This document shows positions 58,493-64,000 of a stretch of DNA of 64,000 bases, piece by piece. Positions within the stretch are counted from its first letter, which is position 1; every line of letters starts with the position of its first letter. Source of the DNA: Streptomyces echinoruber (GTDB taxonomy: Bacteria > Actinomycetota > Actinomycetes > Streptomycetales > Streptomycetaceae); contig NZ_BMWH01000020.1 in NCBI RefSeq assembly GCF_014651135.1, positions 62,001 to 126,000 on the forward strand, written 5' to 3'. The notes under the pieces were generated by a model that ran no database searches, had not been told where the DNA came from, and saw only the letters and a program-made list of their open reading frames with translations. Position numbers and translations under genes: made by a program.

Positions 58493-58843
58493 GTGGCCGA
58501 TGAGCCGTCGAACGGGGAGCTGGGGCGGCTCATCGGTCAGCTCCGGGCGACGATGGACAGCCGGTTTGCCGAGCTGAACAGCCGCTTGGACAAGGTGGTG
58601 TCGCTGGACGTCTACACGATCCAGACCACCTACGTGGAGCAGCGCCTCGCCCAGCTGCAGGCGGAGATCCAGCGGTGTGTGGACAACAACGCCAAGCTGG
58701 AGGACGACTTCGAGGCATACCAGCGGGATGAGGCCCGGCGGCGGGAAGCGGAGCGGCAGGCCCGCCTGTACCAGCTGATCGTGCCGGTGGCGCTGTGCAT
58801 CATTTCCAGCGTCATCGCCATCTGGGCGGTGGTGGCCAAGTGA
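58493..58843 (+). CDS. coiled-coil protein with C-terminal membrane helix
   Basis: 116 residues from GTG. A coiled coil (about residues 5-90) ends in one membrane helix (LYQLIVPVALCIISSVIAIW). This plan recurs in accessory lysis proteins of actinophages. A second holin or lysis regulator is possible. Confidence 0.7.
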   Translation: MADEPSNGELGRLIGQLRATMDSRFAELNSRLDKVVSLDVYTIQTTYVEQRLAQLQAEIQRCVDNNAKLEDDFEAYQRDEARRREAERQARLYQLIVPVALCIISSVIAIWAVVAK

Positions 58844-59499
58844 GCGACTCGAAGCACTCCGCGAAGCCGCCGCGGCAGCTGCCGCTCCCGCGGGCCGAGG
58901 CCGTCATCGCCGGCATGGTCATCATCCTCGCCGGCGGGATGGCCCTGCTGGCCCTCCAGTTCGTCAGCCTGCACCAGGACCTGGAGACCGCGAACAAGGC
59001 GCGCGACGCTCTGGCCGCGCAGGTCGAGCGGCTCGGCGCGTCACCGGTCGCCGGGCCACCCGGCAGCCGGGGCGAGCCCGGCAAGAGCATCGTCGGCCCC
59101 AGCGGGCCACCCGGGCCACCAGGACCGTCAGGCTCGCCAGGACAGAACGGCAAAGACGGGCAGGACGGCAAAGACGGGCGGAACGGCAAAGACGGCTCGC
59201 CCGGGGCACCCGGCGTGTCCGTGACGGGGGTCCCGGGCGCTGCCGGCCCCAGCGGACCACCCGGACCACCCGGACCACCCGGGCCGCAGGGGCCGGCCGG
59301 CCCCCAGGGCGAGCAAGGCCCCCAAGGTGAGCGTGGCCCGGCCGGACCCTCATGCCCCGACGGCTACAGTCTCCAGCCGCCCCCGGACGACCCCGACGCC
59401 CTCGTCTGCCGGAAGGACAGCGCGCCCCAGCCCAGCGACAGCAACACGCCCACGCCGCAGGCTCTCGCCCTCGACCCGCACCGCCGCCAGTACCTCTGA
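58840..59499 (+). CDS. membrane-anchored collagen-like protein
   Basis: 219 residues, GTGA start. An N-terminal helix crosses the membrane (IAGMVIILAGGMALLALQFV), a short coiled coil follows, then about 33 Gly-X-Y triplets with PGPP and GKDGQDGKDG groups, and a C-terminal segment with two Cys. It would form a triple-helical stalk on the cell surface. The role is unknown. The late operon ends here with a terminator. Confidence 0.84.
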   Translation: MSDSKHSAKPPRQLPLPRAEAVIAGMVIILAGGMALLALQFVSLHQDLETANKARDALAAQVERLGASPVAGPPGSRGEPGKSIVGPSGPPGPPGPSGSPGQNGKDGQDGKDGRNGKDGSPGAPGVSVTGVPGAAGPSGPPGPPGPPGPQGPAGPQGEQGPQGERGPAGPSCPDGYSLQPPPDDPDALVCRKDSAPQPSDSNTPTPQALALDPHRRQYL

Positions 59500-59506
59500 A
59501 CACCGA

Positions 59507-59537
59507 GCCCCCGCCGCCTTCGCGCGGCGGGGGCGTT
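59507..59537 (+). terminator. terminator of the late operon
   Basis: GCCCCCGCCGC (59507-59517) pairs perfectly with 59524-59534 around a 6-base loop and is followed by GTTT. Confidence 0.85.
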
Positions 59538-59540
59538 TCG

Positions 59541-59717
59541 TCATGCCTGCGGGCCAGTCCCGTCGCCTATCGAGGTCTCGGCCGCACGGCAGACTGCGCA
59601 CAGGACTTTGGCGCCGAGCCCGTAGCGCTGGGTGAGTCCCTGGCAGCGTGGGCAGTAGCCGACCTGGTTGGGGAGCAGCCCAGGATGAGCGCAGCGGCCT
59701 CCCGGTCCGGGCGTCAT
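59541..59717 (-). CDS. small zinc-ribbon protein
   Basis: 58 residues leftward from ATG 59717 (an ATG at 59747 is in frame). CPRCQGLTQRYGLGAKVLCAVC gives a clear zinc ribbon. It ends against the late terminator (convergent). No strong ribosome site, so the call is moderate. Confidence 0.5.
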   Translation of the reverse strand: MTPGPGGRCAHPGLLPNQVGYCPRCQGLTQRYGLGAKVLCAVCRAAETSIGDGTGPQA

Positions 59718-59770
59718 CGTCCGCGAGCGATGGCAGCCGCGCAGCATCCGGCTTGCGCGATGAAGGGGGC

Positions 59771-60586
59771 TCAGCCTGGACGGTGGCCGATGCTCAGCAG
59801 GTGCGAGCTGGCGGCCAGAAGCTCGGGGTACGGCTCGGCCATGCGGGCAGCAGTCAGCGCCGACTCGAACAGCGGGGTCTCCCGGAAGTCGCCGCCGGTG
59901 TTCCGCTCGGCCGCCGCGAGCATGGACCAGGCGGGGCCCTCGATGCCGTACACCTGTGCGTCGTCGAACCCCGCGGCGGCGACTTCGTCGCGCAGCTGCT
60001 CACCGCTGTGGAAGTAGGCCGCGGTGAACCCTTTCTTCCCATCGTGGATCTGGGAAGCGAGGATGCCGCCGATGCTCCGCTGCATGGGCTCCTTGTGAAG
60101 GTGCGCGAAGGCAGCGTGCTCGAACATGCTGGAGTACCGGTTGATGCCGGCTGCCGCCAGCAAACCGCCCGGCCGCAGTACGCGGAAGGCCTCGGCGAGG
60201 GCCTGGTCGCGATCGGCCCGCTCAAGCAGGTGGTACAGCGGCCCGAGCAGGAGAACGACGTCGTAGGAGGCGTCAGCTGCGGTGAGCTGGCGGGCGTCGC
60301 CGAGTTCGACAGTGGCGCCGGTCCGTTTCGCCCGCTCGATGTGGCGGGGGATCGGGTCGACGAGGTGCACGGTGTAGCCGTCCGCGATCAGCCACTGGGC
60401 GTGGGCGCCCGGGCCGCCGCCGACGTCGAGGATCCGGGCCGGCGGCGGGGGGAGGTAGCGGTGCAGGAGTTCCTGCGTGCGTACCATCTCCAAGCGGCCA
60501 TCGGCTGTGGTGGTCAGCCGGTCCGCTTCGTCGATGGTCTCGGTGTAGAACCTCACGATCTCCGGTGCTACCTCAGGGCTCGTCAT
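59771..60586 (-). CDS. class I SAM-dependent methyltransferase
   Basis: 271 residues leftward from ATG 60586; ATG 60595 is in frame. ARILDVGGGPGAHAQWLI is the SAM-binding motif I, VHLVDPIPRHIERA motif II, and YDVVLLLGPLYHLLER a typical post-motif. It is a small-molecule or protein methyltransferase; the substrate cannot be told. It is divergent from the GntR-type gene, whose operator lies in the gap between them. Confidence 0.86.
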   Translation of the reverse strand: MTSPEVAPEIVRFYTETIDEADRLTTTADGRLEMVRTQELLHRYLPPPPARILDVGGGPGAHAQWLIADGYTVHLVDPIPRHIERAKRTGATVELGDARQLTAADASYDVVLLLGPLYHLLERADRDQALAEAFRVLRPGGLLAAAGINRYSSMFEHAAFAHLHKEPMQRSIGGILASQIHDGKKGFTAAYFHSGEQLRDEVAAAGFDDAQVYGIEGPAWSMLAAAERNTGGDFRETPLFESALTAARMAEPYPELLAASSHLLSIGHRPG

Positions 60587-60606
60587 ACACGGCATTCTGG
60601 TGGCCG

Positions 60607-60625
60607 ACCGGTGGACCAGTCCAGT
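60607..60625. promoter_or_regulatory. operator 1 of the GntR-type regulator
   Basis: ACCGGTGGACCAGTCCAGT. Its reverse complement matches operator 2 (61381-61399) at 18 of 19 bases. The centre TGGACcaGTCCA is an inverted repeat. It lies between the divergent methyltransferase and GntR starts. Confidence 0.75.
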
Positions 60626-60642
60626 GATCGGAAGTACGTGCC

Positions 60643-61361
60643 ATGCCGCTGCTGAAGTATGAGCAGATCGCCGAAGACCTGCGCACCCGCATCACCAACG
60701 GCGAGTTCGGCCCTGGTGATCTGCTGCCCTCTGGGCGTGACCTGGCCGAACAGTGGGACGTGTCGCGGGCCACCGTGATCAAGGCCTACGACGTGTTGCG
60801 CAACGACGGCCTTGTGGTCGCACGGCAGGGGGCAGGGTTCACCGTTGTCGAGACACCGATCGCCCGCCCCGCAGGCGGCCGTCGCGCCGGGACCAGCCGA
60901 GTCGCCGGCGGCGGACCGTTCCGCCGACTCGGCACACCGGACCGCCCCGTGCCTCCCGCCCATTCGCGGAAGCGCTCGGTCTGAAGCCGGGGGTGACGGC
61001 GCTGCGGCGCGTGCGGCTGGTGCTCCTCGACGACGGCGCACCGGGAACGCTGGTGACCGCGTGGTTCCCGCTCGACATCGCCGACGCGGCGCCCCGCCTG
61101 TCGCTTCCGGGCCCGATCGCGGAGGGCACGACACACTACGTGCGACGGGAAACCGGTCGCGCGCCCTGCGAAGGCGTCGACGTCACCAAAGTCCGCTTGG
61201 CCACTGACGAGGAAGCGCAGCTGCTGGAACTGCGACCGCCAGCCGCCGTGGCGGTTGTGCTGCACATCGCCTATGACCAGGAACATCGTCCGCTGGTGTG
61301 CGAGGAAGGGGTGACGCCGTCGCACGTGTTCGAGGAGACCGAGACGTACTCGATGAGGTAG
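60643..61361 (+). pseudogene. GntR/HutC-family regulator with a frameshift
   Basis: The first frame (from ATG 60643, GGAAG 8 bases upstream) has the GntR winged HTH: KYEQIAEDLRTRITNGEFGP, LLPSGRDLAEQWDVSRATVI, LRNDGLVVARQGAGFTV. It stops at 60984. A UTRA ligand-binding domain continues in another frame to 61361 (LGLKPGVTALRRVRLVLLDD; HIAYDQEHRPLVCEEG). Adding one C in the CCCGCCC run at about 60960 would restore a 239-residue protein. It may be a real mutation or a base-calling error. The shortened product would keep DNA binding but not ligand sensing. Confidence 0.82.
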
Positions 61362-61377
61362 AGCTGTTCCCTGCGAC

Positions 61378-61406
61378 TTGACTGGACCGGTCCACCGGTC
61401 CAGTCT
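61378..61406 (+). promoter_or_regulatory. promoter of the operon downstream of GntR
   Basis: TTGACT at 61378-61383 and CAGTCT at 61401-61406, spaced 17 bases. Operator 2 covers the spacer and both boxes, so bound repressor would block it. Confidence 0.65.
61381..61404. promoter_or_regulatory. operator 2, 11-base inverted repeat
   Basis: ACTGGACCGGT and ACCGGTCCAGT are perfect inverted copies with a CC spacer (61381-61404). It is placed inside the promoter at 61378. Confidence 0.8.
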
Positions 61407-61527
61407 CTTTATTACGCCGTCCCAGCGCGCACAGAAAGCACTTGCGCTGTGCCCGGCCAGAGATGTCGAAGCCCGGCGACCGCTGACACGGCCCCGGGCA
61501 CGGCCAACGCTACGAGGGAGCGTCGAC

Positions 61528-61902
61528 ATGACGAACGTTACCGCCTCACCCCCGGCCGGAACAGCGAGGGATTCCCGCCCGCCGGACATCGACACGATGC
61601 GCGCCACCGCGCGCCGCGCCTTCACCGAGGCGCTCTCCGCGGACGACCTGGACACGCTCGCCCTGACGCTGCGCGGGCACCTGCAGCTGCTCATCCCCGA
61701 GGTCCAGCAGGCCGCCGAGCGGACCCCGACGGACAACGCCCAGCGGCACTGCGCCCTGGCCTGCATCGGTGACGCGCGCAGCAAGCTGCGGCTCGGGAAC
61801 GGTTGCACGCCGGAGGTCCGCGTGGCCGTGGCGCAGAAGCTCGCCCGCTGCGTCAACGCCCTGTGCGACCACTACACGACCCTGGGCGGCGGGCAGCCGT
61901 GA
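61528..61902 (+). CDS. DUF6415-like protein
   Basis: 124 residues from ATG with GAGGGAG upstream. IDTMRATARRAFTEALSADDLD, then LRGHLQLLIPEVQQAA and a helical end fit the DUF6415 pattern, widespread in Streptomyces. The function is unknown. It is the first gene behind the operator-controlled promoter. The family name is from memory. Confidence 0.68.
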   Translation: MTNVTASPPAGTARDSRPPDIDTMRATARRAFTEALSADDLDTLALTLRGHLQLLIPEVQQAAERTPTDNAQRHCALACIGDARSKLRLGNGCTPEVRVAVAQKLARCVNALCDHYTTLGGGQP

Positions 61903-61985
61903 GAGCGGTCCTCGGCTTGGCCGCGTACGTGGTGGCCGTGACCGGCCCGGTCCTCGCCCTGGTGCTCGCGAGGACACCGCACTGA
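61899..61985 (+). CDS. 28-residue membrane peptide
   Basis: GTG 61899 (4-base overlap) to TGA 61985 encodes RAVLGLAAYVVAVTGPVLAL and a short tail. One membrane helix. The overlap with the gene before it supports it. Confidence 0.52.
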   Translation: MRAVLGLAAYVVAVTGPVLALVLARTPH

Positions 61986-62074
61986 CGCACCCCCATGGCG
62001 GCCGCTTCGGGTCAGGGCCGCATCCAGCCCCCCGCCTCGCCGGTGTTCCCGGAGGCCCGGCGTGGGCGGGGCCG

Positions 62075-62116
62075 CCCGCCCCGCTGGTGTTCCGCAAGAC
62101 GCCGGCGGGGCGGGTT
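62075..62116 (+). terminator. 10-bp GC hairpin with TT
   Basis: CCCGCCCCGC (62075-62084) pairs perfectly with 62105-62114, then TT. It closes the two-gene operon. Confidence 0.6.
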
Positions 62117-62230
62117 CCAGATCTCCTGCCCAGGCTCCGCCCCTGTCAAGGGCGAGGCCGAAGGCCGGCGGCATGTCGCACACGCGGCGCTCCTAGACTG
62201 GCGCGGCCCGCCATGAGAGGAACGGCACGT

Positions 62231-62629
62231 ATGCGTCCACAGAGGTTCCAGGACTTCCTGATCGACACCGTGAAGAACACCCCCGGCACCGTTCAGGTGC
62301 GAAGCCTCGCGGAGGCCGGCGACTCGAAGCACCCGTTCGGTGTGGCCGTGTCCACGTCGGACGGGGAGTCGCGGTGGCAGATCGTGGGGCAGCTCGCCGA
62401 GGGTGAGCGCCACGAGCACGAAGAACAGCCCGTCCAAGGCGCGCCGGCGGCCTGGACGGATGCGGTGCCCGGCGACAGCCCCGAGGGATGGCTCGCCGCC
62501 GCGATCGGCCGGGCCGAGTCCCCGGAGATCGCGCGCATCGACCGGTGGTCGGTGCGTGAAGGCGACACCCGCCAGGGGATCACCGTCCACTTCCACAGCG
62601 GCGCGAAGGCGTACGTGCGGAAGCTCTGA
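62231..62629 (+). CDS. hypothetical protein
   Basis: 132 residues; ATG 62231 is chosen over ATG 62213 because AGAGGA lies 9 bases upstream. FQDFLIDTVKNTPGTVQVRS and the end ITVHFHSGAKAYVRKL are alpha/beta. No family was recognised. Confidence 0.62.
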   Translation: MRPQRFQDFLIDTVKNTPGTVQVRSLAEAGDSKHPFGVAVSTSDGESRWQIVGQLAEGERHEHEEQPVQGAPAAWTDAVPGDSPEGWLAAAIGRAESPEIARIDRWSVREGDTRQGITVHFHSGAKAYVRKL

Positions 62630-62716
62630 CCCTCCCCAGCCGACCGAGGCCCGGCCGCGCGGGGGAGTTGCACAGCACCACCAGTCAGCACCACCACACC
62701 GTGTGAGGAGCTCGAT

Positions 62717-62887
62717 ATGGGATGCACGCACAGCCACCCCGGCGACCGGTTCGACCCCGGCCGGTGCAGCGCCTCGTGCCCGGTCTGCGGCACGTACGGC
62801 AGCGCCAACCGCGGTGAGCCCTGCGCGCCGCATCAGCGGCCCGGCAGTCGCGAGAGGTGCCCCGGCAGCGGTCGGCCCGCTGTCTGA
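62717..62887 (+). CDS. 56-residue Cys-rich protein
   Basis: ATG 62717 with GAGGAG upstream, to TGA 62887. Cysteines in GCTHSHPGDRF, CSASCPVCGTYG, PCAPHQ and RCPG give a possible two-zinc fold. The function is unknown. Confidence 0.55.
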   Translation: MGCTHSHPGDRFDPGRCSASCPVCGTYGSANRGEPCAPHQRPGSRERCPGSGRPAV

Positions 62888-62949
62888 GCACCCCTGAGCG
62901 GCCCCGCTCGTCTGCTTCCCCCGTGGCGGATGGGCGGGGCCTTGCCCTG

Positions 62950-63180
62950 TCAGTCGACGAGGACGGAGACCCGGGTGTCGAGCGCGGCGGCGATCCGCAG
63001 GAGGTCTCCGTAGCGGGGATCTGTCTCGCCGGACTCGATGCGCTGGAGGTGGCTGCGGCTGATGCCGGTGGCCTCGCAGAAGGACTCCTGGGTGTAGTGC
63101 GCGGCGACCCGCAGGTCGGCGATGCGGTCGCCCAGCTCGCGACGTCGTTCGATGATCCAGTCCGGGGCGTCGCGAGGCAC
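62950..63180 (-). CDS. XRE-family HTH regulator
   Basis: 76 residues leftward from GTG 63180. RIADLRVAAHYTQESFCEATGIS and SRSHLQRIESGETDPRYGDLL form a complete Cro/C1-type HTH. No ribosome site is evident before the GTG, so a leaderless transcript is possible. A likely small repressor or Cro-like protein near the phage end. Confidence 0.85.
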   Translation of the reverse strand: MPRDAPDWIIERRRELGDRIADLRVAAHYTQESFCEATGISRSHLQRIESGETDPRYGDLLRIAAALDTRVSVLVD

Positions 63181-63272
63181 TCGACAAAACTGGATCGATC
63201 ATGGTCATATGTCAGCACCAGCCCAGAGGCATTTTCTGATGGATAGTCAGATTCCGTGGGCTGTCCTCGAGC

Positions 63273-63320
63273 GCCCGTCCCGCCGAGCGGATCCGGAAGA
63301 CCGCCGGCGGGACGGGCTTT
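63273..63320 (+). terminator. 12-bp hairpin with T tail
   Basis: GCCCGTCCCGCC (63273-63284) pairs perfectly with 63306-63317, followed by TTT. Confidence 0.7.
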
Positions 63321-63419
63321 GGCCGGTTCACACGGGGTGTGTTCGAATCGCACAGGCACAGGCGGGGCACCCGGTGCTGAACGAGGCATTCCGGTCGCAA
63401 AATGAGCGCCGTACCACCC

Positions 63420-63466
63420 GCCCCGCCCGCTGGGAGAACCGGAAGCTCCCGGCGTGGCGGGGCTTT
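63420..63466 (+). terminator. long GC hairpin with T tail
   Basis: Bases 63420-63436 pair with 63446-63463 (one unpaired base and one G-T pair), loop of 9, then TTT. A strong terminator. Confidence 0.72.
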
Positions 63467-63604
63467 GCTGTAGCCCGTGGAGAGGGATCTGCCGACCGTG
63501 AAGCGGGGTGAGCGGTCTGTTTCTCCGGGTGTGTTGTGCGCGTCCAACGGGCGGGATCCGCTGCCGGGGCGGGGGTTCGGCCGCTTCTCCGCCGCGCCCG
63601 GCGC

Positions 63605-63633
63605 GCTGCTCATGCTATTAGTGCAAACTGCAC
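63605..63633. other. candidate prophage-host junction
   Basis: The MFS reading frame loses its expected continuation at about 63630 and soon meets a stop. The short palindrome GTGCA-AAC-TGCAC (63621-63633) sits exactly at the change. I interpret this as the attachment-site region. Confidence 0.55.
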
Positions 63634-63975
63634 GTTGATGCCGCCGTAGGCGGCGCCGAAGACGAGCAGCACCGCGCCCAGGGCGGCGGCGGAGCGGGTC
63701 AGCGGGGGCAGGGCGACGCTCAGGGAGAGCAGGACGCCGCAGACCACGGTCACGGGGTGGTTGCCGAAGCGGCGGCACAGCCGTCCGGTGAGCAGCATCG
63801 TGACCACGGCGCCGGCGGAGACGCCGAGGAGGGCCAGCCCGAGGGCGCCGGCGGAGGCACCGGTCCGCTCCTTGATGGCGGGGATGCGCACGACCCAGCC
63901 GGCGAAGACGAAGCCGTCCAGGGCGAAGAAGGCGGTCAGGGCGATGCGGAGGCGGGCGAGGGGACTTCCCGGCAC
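63610..63975 (-). pseudogene. MFS transporter, N-terminal part only
   Basis: Leftward from GTG 63975. 121 residues with four membrane segments: LTAFFALDGFVFAGWVV, then LGLALLGVSAGAVVTMLL with GRLCRRFG (the MFS loop-2 type motif), VTVVCGVLLSLSVAL, and ALGAVLLVFGAAYGGINV. MFS proteins have 12 segments (about 400 residues), and the usual continuation after GGINV is replaced by QFALIA and a stop. The rest is missing, probably on the far side of the prophage. Confidence 0.82.
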
Positions 63976-64000
63976 GACGGTGTGCGAACGGGGTTTGTTC

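Larger units (their letters stand above)
63181..63609. other. intergenic region with two terminators at the phage end
   Basis: 430 bases without a supported gene. It contains two strong rightward-facing terminator hairpins (63273 and 63420), which would stop phage transcription before the host gene. Confidence 0.55.

Noticed and set aside
62900..62941. A terminator between 62717 and the XRE gene
   Set aside because: GGCCCCGC and GCGGGGCC are complementary, but the loop is 26 bases with no T run. The hairpin may be fortuitous.
63325..63362. A tRNA-like T arm (GTGTG-TTCGAAT-CGCAC) near the phage end
   Set aside because: The other arms of a tRNA cannot be folded around it and the stem has a wobble pair. 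It could be a chance match or a worn attachment site, but the evidence is too weak.

Overview
The window is very GC-rich. Most genes start with ATG or GTG behind a purine-rich ribosome binding site and overlap their neighbour by 4 bases (ATGA or GTGA). This, with a WhiB-like protein, DUF-type proteins typical of Streptomyces and a GntR/UTRA regulator, points to a Streptomyces or close actinomycete chromosome. About 1-63,620 reads as a prophage of a tailed (siphovirus-like) phage with HK97-type heads. At about 63,620 it stops inside the 5' half of an MFS transporter gene read leftward, which I take as the phage-host junction. The other end, and any integrase, lie left of position 1.

Layout. 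(1) 1-27,750 is one long rightward early/accessory module of about 45 small, tightly overlapping genes. Recognisable products are a helix-turn-helix (HTH)/zinc-finger replication-type protein, a DEDDh exonuclease, an HNH nuclease, a vWA-domain protein, an HU-like protein, a WhiB-like protein, a duplicated HNH-like protein that has lost catalytic residues, a membrane glycosyltransferase carrying an intein, an adenine-type DNA methylase that looks short at its C-terminus, a HAD-like protein and several DUF proteins. Perfect GC hairpins (5027, 6257, 17820, 26882) divide it. A good promoter with 10-base direct repeats lies at 17119, and a tRNA with anticodon UAU at 17903. (2) 27,750-33,860 is a patchwork: an IS1380-family insertion sequence (28144-29828), gene remnants, two copies of a dispersed repeat, leftward and rightward genes for exported proteins (a DUF3761-like protein and three lipoproteins), and a gene with an apparent frameshift. 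(3) 33,870-59,540 is the late module in classical order: HNH, small and large terminase, portal, protease, capsid, a small repeated surface-type protein, a methyltransferase and glycosyltransferase pair, connectors, tail tube, frameshifted tail chaperone, tape measure with repeats and a transglycosylase domain, tail tip proteins, glycine-rich fibre, amidase, holin-like proteins and a collagen-like membrane protein, closed by a terminator. One leftward cargo gene with its own promoter (45730-46248) interrupts it. (4) 59,541-63,600 is a right-end control and cargo segment: a SAM methyltransferase divergent from a frameshifted GntR/UTRA repressor, matching operators on both sides of that repressor, a short operon behind the second operator, and an XRE regulator. 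(5) 63,610 to the end is the truncated host MFS gene.

How it fits together. The late genes are enough to build and release a siphovirus particle. The enzymes beside the capsid gene and the intein-bearing membrane glycosyltransferase suggest sugar or methyl modification of the virion or host surface. The palindromic GntR operators, the 10-base repeats at 17121 and the XRE gene are candidate parts of lysogeny control. The strongest oddities are the intein, the duplicated HNH-like domains, the operator pair around a broken repressor, the tail-operon cargo gene and the prophage junction.
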